Below, piece after piece: positions 1 to 8,936 of a stretch of DNA of 64,000 nt. Each line of letters opens with the position of its first letter. Positions within the stretch are counted from its first letter, which is position 1. Origin of the DNA: Bedellia somnulentella (lineage: Eukaryota; Arthropoda; Insecta; Lepidoptera; Bedelliidae). The notes below the pieces were generated by a model that had not been told where the DNA came from, made no database searches, and saw only the letters and a list, made by a program, of their open reading frames with translations. The DNA lies in NCBI GenBank assembly GCA_963576735.1, contig CAUYWD010000057.1, forward strand, positions 33,947-97,946, given 5' to 3'. A program made the translations under genes and the position numbers.

Positions 1-2762
1 CCGTGCTCCCGCTGCAACCACTGCGTGAGGACGGGGAGAATTGCCTCCACCGTCTTGTGCCCCGCGCTTGGCTGACCTAGCCGAAGCGCCCATGCCTCGA
101 GGGCAGCGGCCTCTACTTGCTGTTTATAGGCCGCTGTTTCCCGATCCGTGGGCCAGTGGCCCTGTGTCCGCCGTTCTTCTCGCCAGTGGAAAGTTGACGC
201 GAGAACTTGTGCGTCCAACTCCCACGGCTTTGAACCCGCCATTAGGCAGGCAGCCTCTCGGGATACCGTGCGGTATCCCCTTGACGCCCTTACAGCCATG
301 AGCCGTTGCGGCGCATGAAGAAGCGCCGCATTCGACCCCTTCAGGGCGTCAGCCCACACTGGGGAGCCGTACATGGCCATAGACCGTACGACCCCCATGT
401 ACAGCTGCCTGCACGCGCTCCCAGGGCCCCCAAGGTTGGGCAGGAGTCTGCTGAGTGCAGCTGCCGCAACCATCAACCGGGGCCCCAGACGCTCGAAGTG
501 AGCGCGGAAAGTCCAACGCCCGTCGAGTGTTAACCCCAGGTATTTTAACGTGGACTCGACGGCAATCCTCTCGCCACCCACGACGATGGCGGATTCCCCT
601 ACCGGCGGACGATTCCGAGGCCCATGGAACCACAAGGCCTCGGATTTGTTCAGGGCCACTTCTAGACCCAGCGACCTAATACGGCGCACCACGTGCGCCA
701 CACCCGCAGTTCCGCGGATGGCGGCCTCTCTGTACGTCTTTCCTCGGGCCGTCACTAGGGTGTCGTCTGCATAGCAGGTGAGTTGGACACCCCAGAGGTT
801 GGCGCCGCGCAGGACCCAATCGTAGCCGATGTTCCACAGGAGCGGGCCCAAGACTGAGCCCTGTGGAACACCGCAAGACATTTCGCGGCGACCCCAACCC
901 TCCCGAAGCGGATACGTGATGAACCGGTCCGAGAGGTACGACCCGAGAATCCTCCTCAAGTACGGAGGCACTTCGTGAAATTTCAGTGCCTCCGCTATAC
1001 AGGACCAGGGGATGGTGTTGAATGCGTTCTTGATATCGAGTGATACCGCCAACACCACCTCGCCCTGGGAGACCGCCTCGTCCGCTATTGAGCGGACCCG
1101 CAGAACTGCATGAATTGTCGAGCGACAGCGCCTGAAACCGAACTGCTGGTCCGAGAGGTTCGGACCAGCTCCCTCTAGATGCTCGACGATTCGGGCAGAG
1201 ATCACCCTTTCCAAAAGTTTGCCCGCCTCGTCGAGCAGGACTATCGGCCGGAAAGCTGAGGGTTCTGTGGAGTCAGCGGGGCGCCCGTCCTTTCGCAGAA
1301 GCACGAGTTTACCCGTCTTCCACGGCTCTGGAAACACACCTTGTTCCAGGCACGTGGAGAACAGGCCCCGAAACCTCTCCTCCAGGAACGGTTTGAGCGC
1401 CACTACCCACGCCTGCCCCGGAATTCCATCCAGTCCCGGGGCTGTCTTCTTTTTCTTCAGGCGCTCTATGGCCACCGCCAACTCCGGTTCGGTCACTTCG
1501 GGGACGAGATGTTCGTCCGCCGAACGCTGCCGCTCAAGAGCCATTACGGGGGGCTGATGCGCCCCCCTGTCCGGGAACAAGGTCGAAACCACGTTTTCCA
1601 CCACGTGGATCTGGAGGCTCGTCGTAAGTGGGGGCGCCCATGGTCGGAGCCTTTGTCTAGCCATTCTGTAGGCGCGCCCCCATGGATCGTTATCTAGAGC
1701 CTCCTGTAACTCCCTTCGCGAGGCTTCTTTGGCCCTGATTATCGCTATCTTCAGGGCCTTCTTTGCCTCGCGGAATATTTCCACGCGGCGAAGCTGTTCC
1801 GCCTCGTCCCGGATCCTCCTCCTTCGATTTCTTTTGCACCGGCGGCGCGCCGTCATACTTGCTAATCGCAATTGAGCAATTTCGGCGCTCCACCAGTGCA
1901 CTTGGCGTCTCGGAGCCATCGGTCCCTGGCGGGGCATCGATGCATCGCATATCTCTGTGAGGGCATCACGAAACCAGCTCACCTCGGCATTGATGTCGAC
2001 AGCCACACCGGGCGGCGGTGACATCCAGGACTGGACGATAGATGCTTCCACCATCATTTCTTTGTCCAGCCTGGTGAGGGTCCACCTAGGTCCCCCATTT
2101 GCCGTCGGTCCACCCGGTAAGGTGGCTGGCTGGGACGTGGAGATCTCGAACCGGATGTACCGATGGTCCGAGTACGACTCCACGTCCGTGATAACCCTCC
2201 AGCCCTCGATCAGGGCCCAGAGACCGGGAGTTGCGAAGGTCAAATCTACGATCGAACTCCCGTTATGCCTAACACATGTGGGTGTCGAACCTCTGTTGGC
2301 CACGGCCAAACCCGTGGTCGTCGCCCACTCCACCACTGCCTCGCCGAAGCGCTCTGTCGCTGGAGAACCCCAGACCACCGATTTGGCGTTGAAGTCTCCA
2401 GCAACCAATACTTGGCGAGGGCGACGTTGCAGGACTGCTGCTTCCAGTTCTTGTAGAAAGATCTCCAAATTGGCAAAGGAATCGTTGGGGGAGAAGTAAA
2501 TCGAGATGACTACTATCTCCCCTATCCGAGCCGCAACGAAACCTCTGCCGCGAGATACTTCCTCCAGCAGCAGCCCTGATGACCGGCTGACTGTGATTGC
2601 CGCCACGCCATTTAGGTCCGACACCCAATTCACCCCCGCGGGGACAAAGTACGGCTCCGAGATTAATCCCACTTGAATCAACCACTGTGCTGTGCTTTGG
2701 AAAAACAAATCCTGAGCAGTTGCACAGTGGTTGAGGTTCGCTTGGAGGAACTTTATGGCCAT
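1..2762 (-). CDS. SART ORF2: APE endonuclease and reverse transcriptase, partial at window edge
   Basis: Encodes the enzyme that nicks the telomeric repeat and copies the element RNA from the nick. The ATG at 2762-2760 overlaps the ORF1 stop as TAATG. About 920 codons read open to base 1. The distance from the start to the motif at base 1 equals that in unit 4, so there is no net indel. Visible motifs are SEPYFVP, GDFNAKS, SSIVDLTF and SDHRYIRF (endonuclease) and SLDIKNAFN, GVPQGSVLG and YADD (RT). Most of the sequence resembles unit 4, but codons around 50-115 match unit 6 more closely, suggesting a mosaic. Confidence 0.92.
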   Translation of the reverse strand, partial: MAIKFLQANLNHCATAQDLFFQSTAQWLIQVGLISEPYFVPAGVNWVSDLNGVAAITVSRSSGLLLEEVSRGRGFVAARIGEIVVISIYFSPNDSFANLEIFLQELEAAVLQRRPRQVLVAGDFNAKSVVWGSPATERFGEAVVEWATTTGLAVANRGSTPTCVRHNGSSIVDLTFATPGLWALIEGWRVITDVESYSDHRYIRFEISTSQPATLPGGPTANGGPRWTLTRLDKEMMVEASIVQSWMSPPPGVAVDINAEVSWFRDALTEICDASMPRQGPMAPRRQVHWWSAEIAQLRLASMTARRRCKRNRRRRIRDEAEQLRRVEIFREAKKALKIAIIRAKEASRRELQEALDNDPWGRAYRMARQRLRPWAPPLTTSLQIHVVENVVSTLFPDRGAHQPPVMALERQRSADEHLVPEVTEPELAVAIERLKKKKTAPGLDGIPGQAWVVALKPFLEERFRGLFSTCLEQGVFPEPWKTGKLVLLRKDGRPADSTEPSAFRPIVLLDEAGKLLERVISARIVEHLEGAGPNLSDQQFGFRRCRSTIHAVLRVRSIADEAVSQGEVVLAVSLDIKNAFNTIPWSCIAEALKFHEVPPYLRRILGSYLSDRFITYPLREGWGRREMSCGVPQGSVLGPLLWNIGYDWVLRGANLWGVQLTCYADDTLVTARGKTYREAAIRGTAGVAHVVRRIRSLGLEVALNKSEALWFHGPRNRPPVGESAIVVGGERIAVESTLKYLGLTLDGRWTFRAHFERLGPRLMVAAAALSRLLPNLGGPGSACRQLYMGVVRSMAMYGSPVWADALKGSNAALLHAPQRLMAVRASRGYRTVSREAACLMAGSKPWELDAQVLASTFHWREERRTQGHWPTDRETAAYKQQVEAAALEAWALRLGQPSAGHKTVEAILPVLTQWLQREH

Positions 2763-4888
2763 TAATTAACGGCCATTGGTTCCTCCACTGGCCCATTTCC
2801 AGGGCAACTACGAGCGACCACCTTTTTTGTGGCCGTCTTCGCTTTACTTGAAAGCGTTTTTGCTTTGCAAGATTTTGCCCCCACCATATGGTCGAATGCC
2901 CGGTTGGCTGCTTTACAGAGTGGGCAGCATGGCTTTTCCGAGCAAGACTCCGCTTTATGTCCTGGCGAACCGCAGCGATAGCAGTTGCTGCTGCGGTCCA
3001 CTTCGGAAGTGCAGGTAGCTCGCACATGGCCAGGCTCCAGACACTTATAACAGCGCAGTTCTCTCCGTGGAAGGAGTTGCACCACCACTTCGCCCCAGCC
3101 AACCTGCAAGCGTTTGGCTTCGGCGAGCTTTTTGGCCGCCACCAGAGGGCATCGAACTAAAACCGAGCAATCCCTGTTACCCACTGTGATTCGACCAACT
3201 TTGATTTCTGGCCCTGTGCAACCGGAACATCTAACAATGGCCGCAATGATTTCAGCCTCGGTAACTGAGTCGTCTATACCAACCAAGCGCACCGCCTCCG
3301 TTTTTGTCGGCCGCGAGACCCTAACCAACTCGGAAGGCAGTACTGCTCGGAATTTTGCGGCCAGCGTGTCAGCTTTTTCTTGAGCCTCTGCTCCAGAAAC
3401 CTCCAATTTTCGAGCCCCAGTAATGGCTGACCGAATCCGCATTGGCCCGATGCCTAGGGCCGATATGTCAATCTGCTGCTTGGCATCGGACATTATGTTA
3501 CCCAACGTAACTCCTTTCTTGGCAGCATCATCATTAAGACTAATAATTACCGCGGCAGAACGCGGTACTTTTAGCTTATTTGCTGCCACTTTCCCAGCAG
3601 ACTTTTGAGGAGCTCTAGCGGGAGCGGTAGCAGCCGACCTCACCTTCTTTTTCCCGCGGCGTACCACCGTGGCCCATGTTTCTGTAGGGGCGGCATTTGA
3701 TGGGACTGGAGTAGGCTGTGTCCCTGGGACAGAAGAAGCCACCGGCGCCAAATTAATAGGAGCAGGGTGTTGGGGACGGGCAGGCAGAGACGATTTTTTG
3801 CCCTTCCCTTTCCCTTTGTTTTTGGGTAGTCCTTCTGTTGCCTTGGCATTGGTTTGGACTGTTTCCGTTCCGGAGACCCTCTTATCCGCAGCCAGGGGTG
3901 GTCTTAAGCGCTTTTCCGGCAAAAGACGCGTTTCGAGGGCCTCAAGCCTGGCGTTGACCATGGTTCCAATTTGGACCATGATCGAACGAGCAAATTCATC
4001 CCCTACCTCTATATTTGGGCGTGCGCTCTGCACGTCTACCCGAAGAGCATCAACCTCCTTTCGTAAGGCTACTTGCTCTTGCCGGAGACCCTCGTTATTA
4101 GTTTTCATCCTCTGAAGCTCGTCCCTCAAACGAGCATTGTCTTGTTGGAGACGCTTCGTTTCTTCAGAGGATGTCCGTTCGAATAGAGCCTCAGAGGACT
4201 CTTTAATTGCCGCTGTAGCGTCTTTTAGGACCTTGATGTAGGTGCCCTTCAACGCCCTTGACTTCTGTGCCACCTGCAGTATCTCGCCGATCTGGTATTG
4301 TACGGACTGCATCAAATCCGCGGCACACTTTTCAGTTGCTGGTATAATCGTCTCTGACGCAGCAGCCTTTTTCTTCGCCTGGAGAGAGTGGTATCTCTCC
4401 ACTCGTTGTGAGAGCTCTTCTGCTTCTTGCCGCAAGAAGCTTTCTCTTTTGGCTGCAGCAGCCTCCGCACGGGCCTTTCCAATACCAATGTATTGGCCAG
4501 TCGTTGGTGGTCGTCCGCGCCCTCTCTTGGCAGATGCTTTACTTGAAGTTATGGACGGCTGACGGTCCGTATCAGATTCAAGTCCTTCATTGTTAGAATC
4601 CGAAGATCCTGATTCAGATCCATTGTAAGTCCGCTTACGCCGGGAATCTGACCTATTCTCTTGGCTTGCGCCATTCCTGTTTGATGTGGAGGCATATGAG
4701 CTGTCGCTCAAAATCTCCACAGCCACGTCGCTATTATCGAAGTCCATTAAACATGCAGTAAGGTCGTTGGTTTGGAAGTTTTTGCCCCCCCCAGAATACG
4801 CGGGGGCGCCTTCCGCAGAAGCGGAAGGGTGGGATTCCCCCTTTCGGGGACCCACCTGGGTAGTACTATTTAAAAATTCCTTATCCAT
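2762..4888 (-). CDS. SART ORF1 protein, gag-like, 708 aa
   Basis: Nucleic-acid chaperone and targeting protein of the retrotransposon. In order: N-terminal TQVGPRKGESHPSA; acidic and serine-rich stretch; AT-hook-like KRGRGRPP at about residues 121-128; basic helix; coiled coil at about 245-290; LRPPLAAD; Lys/Gly-rich tract; TWATVVRRGKKK; globular C-terminal region; three zinc knuckles CYKCLEPGHVRATC, CYRCGSPGHKAESC and CPLC...H...C (CX2CX8HX6C). The TAA stop at 2764-2762 shares its last A with the ORF2 ATG. The start is the first ATG after the 5' UTR hairpin and matches the N-terminus of most other units. Confidence 0.92.
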   Translation of the reverse strand: MDKEFLNSTTQVGPRKGESHPSASAEGAPAYSGGGKNFQTNDLTACLMDFDNSDVAVEILSDSSYASTSNRNGASQENRSDSRRKRTYNGSESGSSDSNNEGLESDTDRQPSITSSKASAKRGRGRPPTTGQYIGIGKARAEAAAAKRESFLRQEAEELSQRVERYHSLQAKKKAAASETIIPATEKCAADLMQSVQYQIGEILQVAQKSRALKGTYIKVLKDATAAIKESSEALFERTSSEETKRLQQDNARLRDELQRMKTNNEGLRQEQVALRKEVDALRVDVQSARPNIEVGDEFARSIMVQIGTMVNARLEALETRLLPEKRLRPPLAADKRVSGTETVQTNAKATEGLPKNKGKGKGKKSSLPARPQHPAPINLAPVASSVPGTQPTPVPSNAAPTETWATVVRRGKKKVRSAATAPARAPQKSAGKVAANKLKVPRSAAVIISLNDDAAKKGVTLGNIMSDAKQQIDISALGIGPMRIRSAITGARKLEVSGAEAQEKADTLAAKFRAVLPSELVRVSRPTKTEAVRLVGIDDSVTEAEIIAAIVRCSGCTGPEIKVGRITVGNRDCSVLVRCPLVAAKKLAEAKRLQVGWGEVVVQLLPRRELRCYKCLEPGHVRATCTSEVDRSSNCYRCGSPGHKAESCSEKPCCPLCKAANRAFDHMVGAKSCKAKTLSSKAKTATKKVVARSCPGNGPVEEPMAVN
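4784..4853 (-). promoter_or_regulatory. Three-hairpin RNA element at the start of ORF1 (unit 1)
   Basis: In sense order: a CCCC-GAAA-GGGG hairpin; CCUUCCGC with loop UUCU and GCGGAAGG (4828-4809); and GCCCCC/GGGGGC closing a loop with GUAUUCU. All lie inside codons of ORF1. The function is unknown; the stems are conserved by paired changes among units. Confidence 0.6.
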
Positions 4889-5232
4889 AATTTGTTTTGG
4901 TAGGCTTTACCCTCGGCCTACCATCGAGCTTTCCCCCCTTCCCTGACGCTAGGCACTGGACCCCCTCCAGACACTCATCCCCTCGGCACGCCAACCTTGG
5001 GATTGGGGTAATTTTTTATAGAGGTTTTCTTCCTCGCAGCCCAGACCTCAGTGGCCTGAGCCCCCGTTCCCACCGAAGTAGGCTTACGGTTTGGCCGACG
5101 GTATCATGAAGACACCGCCGCCCCTCCATCACCAGCCGCCCAATGTAGGTAGCTGGGACCGAACGCAAGACAGAACCTGGCCGACCAATGTGGTACAAAC
5201 GCCAGGTTCTAACTCAACAACGACGCCTAATC

Positions 5233-5312
5233 GGTACATTGGCTTCACCCCGGGCTGGATTGCCCGAGGCTACTGAGCCCCCACGCCACGACAAGGCTGT
5301 ACCATGTGGGGG
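5233..5312 (-). ncRNA. HDV-like self-cleaving ribozyme, unit 1 5' end
   Basis: The sense strand folds as P1 CCCCCAC/GUGGGGG (5312-5306 with 5284-5278), P2 GGUACA/UGUACC, P3 GCC/GGC with loop UUGUCGU, P4 CCUCGGG/CCCGGGG, and J4/2 holding GCCAA, where the C fits the catalytic position. The element's 5' end coincides with the predicted cleavage site. HDV-like ribozymes are known at the 5' ends of R2 and SART elements. Confidence 0.82.
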
Positions 5313-5396
5313 AACCTAACCTAACCTAACCTAACCTAACCTAACCTAACCTAACCTAACCTAACCTAACCTAACCTAACCTAACCTAACCTAACC
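5313..5396 (+). repeat. Telomeric repeat AACC(TAACC)16
   Basis: 84 nt of the insect telomeric repeat between the 5' end of unit 1 and the poly(A) of unit 2; the longest tract in the window. Confidence 0.98.
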
Positions 5397-5415
5397 TTTT
5401 TTTTTTTTTTTTTTA

Positions 5416-5496
5416 CGTGGGGAAATCCTCATGGATTCCCCGCCGCATGAGGGTGCGACGGGGATATGTCAGACTTCTACTGACTAAAACCCCACG
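5416..5496 (-). promoter_or_regulatory. 3' UTR terminal RNA fold (unit 2)
   Basis: Closing stem CGUGGGG/CCCCACG next to the poly(A), enclosing GUCAG/CUGAC and CCCCGUCGC/GCGGCGGGG hairpins. The SART1 3' UTR is known to be needed for retrotransposition, so this is probably where the ORF2 protein recognises the RNA. Confidence 0.75.
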
Positions 5497-5805
5497 GGTG
5501 GCCATCTCAGGTGCATTTCGTGCGGGACCAACGGGGAACACCCAAGGAAGACTACCGTCGGTCCCGCGCACCACGCCTAACGGCGCACATCTCGGGAGGG
5601 GTAAGATAAAGCCCCTCCTTTTCCCTCTTCTTCTTCGGAGACTCAAAGCCACCACCTTGAGCCTCCGCCATCCTCGAGGCAGGTTTTGATGGGCACCCAG
5701 AAGCCCTCACTCTGAGCACCCCCTGCCTCTGAAACCCCGCTAGGCAGATTCGTGACTACACTAACGGGGCTTCACGTCCTAATGGACGCTCCAAGAGCCG
5801 CGGTG

Positions 5806-8800
5806 CTAGTGTCGAACACCGCGGCGGCGGACCCTTCTCCGAGCTGGGTCCGCAATCTCCCTCTCTCTCTCGGCGGCCTCCTTCGCAAGCATAACAGTCT
5901 CGCAGAAGGAGGCCACCGCAGCCCACGCAGACGACCTATCGACCATGGCCGCCACAACGGCCCCCAACGACAAATCGGGGCCAATCTCCGCTTGGAGAGT
6001 CGCCCTCTCTCTGCTCCAGGCCGGGCACACCTCCAGGGTATGCTGGGCCGTGTCCTCCGGACACACCGCGCAGTGATGACAACGGGCAGACTGCTCCCTG
6101 CCCAGCCTCCACAGATACCTACCAAAACAGCCATGCCCTGTCAGCATCTGCGTAAGCCGGAAGCTGAGAGCTCCGTGTCCCCGCTGCAACCACTGCTCGA
6201 AGACGGGGAGAATTGCCTCCACCGTCCTATGCCCGGCGCTAGGCACGGCCAGCCTTAGCGCCCAGGCCTCGAGGGCGACTGCCTGCACCTCCAAACGGTA
6301 GGCAGCCGTTTCTGTCTGCGTGGGCCAGTGGCCCTGAGCCCGCCGTTCCTTCCGCCAGTGGAACGTCGACGCGAGGACTTTCGCGTCTAGGTCCCACGGC
6401 ATCGACCCCGCCATTAGGCAGGCAGCCTCGCGAGAGACTGTGCGGTAGCCTCTCGACACCCTGGTGGCCATGAGCCTTTGCGGCGCATGAAGCAACGCCG
6501 CATTTGGCCCATCCAGGGTGTCAGCCCATATCGGGGCGCCGTACATGGCCATCGACCGCACGACCCCCGCATATAGCTGCCTGCAACCTGACCTGGGGCC
6601 CCCCAGGTTTGGCAACAGCTTACAAAGAGCCGCTGCTGCCACTATCAATCTCGGCCCCAGGCGCTCAAAGTGGGCGCGGAAGGTCCATCGGCCGTCGAGA
6701 ATAAGTCCAAGATAATGCAGAGTTGTCTCGACGGCAATCCTCACCCCGCCCACTACTATGGCGGAGTCCACCGGCGGGCGATTCCGAGGCCCATGAAACC
6801 ACATGGCCTCGGATTTGTTCAGGGCCACTTCTAGGCCCAACAGTTTGATGCGGTGCACCACTTGGGCTACGCCAGCCGTAGCCCGGATGGCGGCCTCTCT
6901 AAACGTCTTTCCCCGAGCCGTAACCAGGGTGTCATCGGCGTAACAAACAACTTTAACACCCCAGAGGTTGGCGCCGCGCAGGACCCAATCATACCCGATG
7001 TTCCACAGGAGTGGCCCTAAGACTGACCCCTGTGGAACACCGCACGTAACTTCGCGACGGCACCACCCCTCCCGACCCGGATATGTGATTTTTCGGTTCG
7101 AGAGGTACGACTCAAGAACTTCCCTCAGGTAGGGAGGCACTTGGTGATAGATAAGTGCCTCCCTTATGCACGAATAGGGCAAGGTGTTGAAGGCATTCTT
7201 TATGTCCAAAGAGGTTGCCAGCACCACCTCGCCCTGAGAGACCGCCTCGTCCGCTATATTGCGGACGCATTGCACCGCATCAACCGCTGAGCGGCAGCCG
7301 CGGAAGCCAAATTGCTGGTCCGATAGGTTCGGACCAGTCTCCTCCAAATGCCCGACGATGCGGGAGGACACTATCCGCTCTAAGAGCTTTCCCACCTCGT
7401 CGAGCAAAACGATGGGCCGGAACGCCGAGGGCTCAAGTGAGTCGGCGGGGCGCCCCTCCTTGCGCAACAACACCAATTTACCTGTTCTCCAAGGCTCAGG
7501 AAACACTCCTCTTTCCAGGCACATGGAGAACAGGTTACACAACCTATCAGCAAGGAAGGGCTTCAGCGCCACCACCCAGGCCTGCCCCGGGATTCCATCT
7601 AAGCCCGGGGCCGTTTTCTTCGCCTGGAGGCGCTTAACAGCCACGGCCAACTCTGGCTCAGTGACCTCCGGCACCACCTCTTCGACTTCCGCAGCTGCAA
7701 TATAACCGCCCATAACAGGGGCCGGGTATTCTTCTCTTGCCGGAAACAAGGCCGAGACCACGTTCTCCACGACATCTGGCTGGAGACTACTTGTCAAGGG
7801 GGGCGCCCAGGGGCGAAGTCTTTGCCTTGCCATCCTATACGGCCGCCCCCAAGGATCGTTATTGAGTGTCTCCAGCAATTCCTGCTTTGAGGCAATTTTG
7901 GCCCTAAATATCGAGTCTTTTAGGGCCCACTTTGCCTCTCGAAATAAGTCGTAGAGGCGGTTCTCCTCGGCCTCATTCCGGAGCCTTCTTCTCCTATGGC
8001 GGGTGTACTGGCGCTTTGCCGCAATGCACGCTACACGCAGCTGCGCCACTTCAGCGTTCCACCAGTACACCTGTCGTCTCGGAACCGTAGGGCCCGCGCG
8101 GGGCATCGATGCGTCGCAGATCTCTGTGAGGGCATCACGAAACCACGTCACCTCGTCGTTCAGGTCGGCAGCCCGTCCTGGACCGGTCAGCCATGACTGA
8201 ACAATGGCAGCCTCGGTCATGAGCTCCCTGTCCAGCTTTTTGAGGGCCCATCTTGGTCCCCCATTAGAAGACGAGCCTTGAGACGAGGCGGCCTGACGGG
8301 CCGTGGAGACATCGAAACGAATGTAACGATGATCCGAATGTGTCTCCAGATCCGTGATTACCCTCCAGCCCTTAATCAGGGCCCAGAGGTCGGGAGTAGC
8401 AAAGGTCAGATCGACTATTGAACTCCCGTTGCGACGCACACACGTGGGTGTCGAACCCTTGTTTGCAACAGCTAAACCTAAAGCTGTTGCCCATTCCACT
8501 ACAGCTTCGCCGAATGCATTTGCATCTGCCGCCGGGGATCCCCAAGCGACTGACTTGGCGTTAAAGTCCCCGGCGATAAGCACCCGGCGAGGGCGGCTAC
8601 GAAGAGCTACTGCTTCCACCTCACTCAACAAATCTTCGAGGTCAGCAAGCGGCCGGTTAGGGGAGAAGTACAAGGAGATGATTACCTCCTCCCCCACTAA
8701 TGCCGCAACATATCCGTGACCCCGAATGATATCCCTGAACTGGAGGCCAGCAGCGCCCGAGATAACAATAGCCGCCAAGCTATCTAGATCCGACACCCAG

Positions 8801-8934
8801 TTTTCCCTCGATGGTATATAGTACGGTTCCGAGACTACACCAATTGAAATCGACCACTGCGCCATGCTTTGCAGGAAAAGGTCCTGCGCGCATGCGCAGT
8901 GGTTCAAGTTCCCCTGTAAAAACCGCATAGCCAT
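5806..8934 (-). CDS. SART ORF2: endonuclease and reverse transcriptase, 1042 aa
   Basis: Complete ORF2 of clade A. APE-type endonuclease with E36 (SEPYY), D123 (GDFNA), D175 (IVDLTF) and S200-D201-H202. RT with SLDIKNAFN, GVPQGSVLGPLLW and YADD followed by LGLEVALNKSEAMWF. C-terminal Cys/His motif CHHCAVCPEDTAQHTLEVC and a basic tail. The ATG at 8934-8932 overlaps a second in-frame stop of ORF1 (TAA TAATG). The product nicks the telomeric DNA and carries out target-primed reverse transcription in the nucleus. Confidence 0.95.
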   Translation of the reverse strand: MAMRFLQGNLNHCACAQDLFLQSMAQWSISIGVVSEPYYIPSRENWVSDLDSLAAIVISGAAGLQFRDIIRGHGYVAALVGEEVIISLYFSPNRPLADLEDLLSEVEAVALRSRPRRVLIAGDFNAKSVAWGSPAADANAFGEAVVEWATALGLAVANKGSTPTCVRRNGSSIVDLTFATPDLWALIKGWRVITDLETHSDHRYIRFDVSTARQAASSQGSSSNGGPRWALKKLDRELMTEAAIVQSWLTGPGRAADLNDEVTWFRDALTEICDASMPRAGPTVPRRQVYWWNAEVAQLRVACIAAKRQYTRHRRRRLRNEAEENRLYDLFREAKWALKDSIFRAKIASKQELLETLNNDPWGRPYRMARQRLRPWAPPLTSSLQPDVVENVVSALFPAREEYPAPVMGGYIAAAEVEEVVPEVTEPELAVAVKRLQAKKTAPGLDGIPGQAWVVALKPFLADRLCNLFSMCLERGVFPEPWRTGKLVLLRKEGRPADSLEPSAFRPIVLLDEVGKLLERIVSSRIVGHLEETGPNLSDQQFGFRGCRSAVDAVQCVRNIADEAVSQGEVVLATSLDIKNAFNTLPYSCIREALIYHQVPPYLREVLESYLSNRKITYPGREGWCRREVTCGVPQGSVLGPLLWNIGYDWVLRGANLWGVKVVCYADDTLVTARGKTFREAAIRATAGVAQVVHRIKLLGLEVALNKSEAMWFHGPRNRPPVDSAIVVGGVRIAVETTLHYLGLILDGRWTFRAHFERLGPRLIVAAAALCKLLPNLGGPRSGCRQLYAGVVRSMAMYGAPIWADTLDGPNAALLHAPQRLMATRVSRGYRTVSREAACLMAGSMPWDLDAKVLASTFHWRKERRAQGHWPTQTETAAYRLEVQAVALEAWALRLAVPSAGHRTVEAILPVFEQWLQRGHGALSFRLTQMLTGHGCFGRYLWRLGREQSARCHHCAVCPEDTAQHTLEVCPAWSRERATLQAEIGPDLSLGAVVAAMVDRSSAWAAVASFCETVMLAKEAAEREREIADPARRRVRRRGVRH

Positions 8935-8936
8935 TA

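Larger units (their letters stand above)
1..5312 (-). mobile_element. SART: SART unit 1 (3' end outside the window)
   Basis: Clade-B element with its complete 5' end; the last part of ORF2, the 3' UTR and the poly(A) lie left of base 1. The 5' UTR (4889-5312) is type I and ends in an HDV-like ribozyme fold. A 7-bp hairpin (GGTAGGC/GCCTACC, 4899-4922) sits just upstream of the ORF1 ATG. The upstream flank is the telomeric tract at 5313. Confidence 0.93.

Noticed and set aside
5313..5396. CRISPR-like or satellite interpretation of the short repeats
   Set aside because: The 5-bp unit is the insect telomeric repeat and has no spacers.
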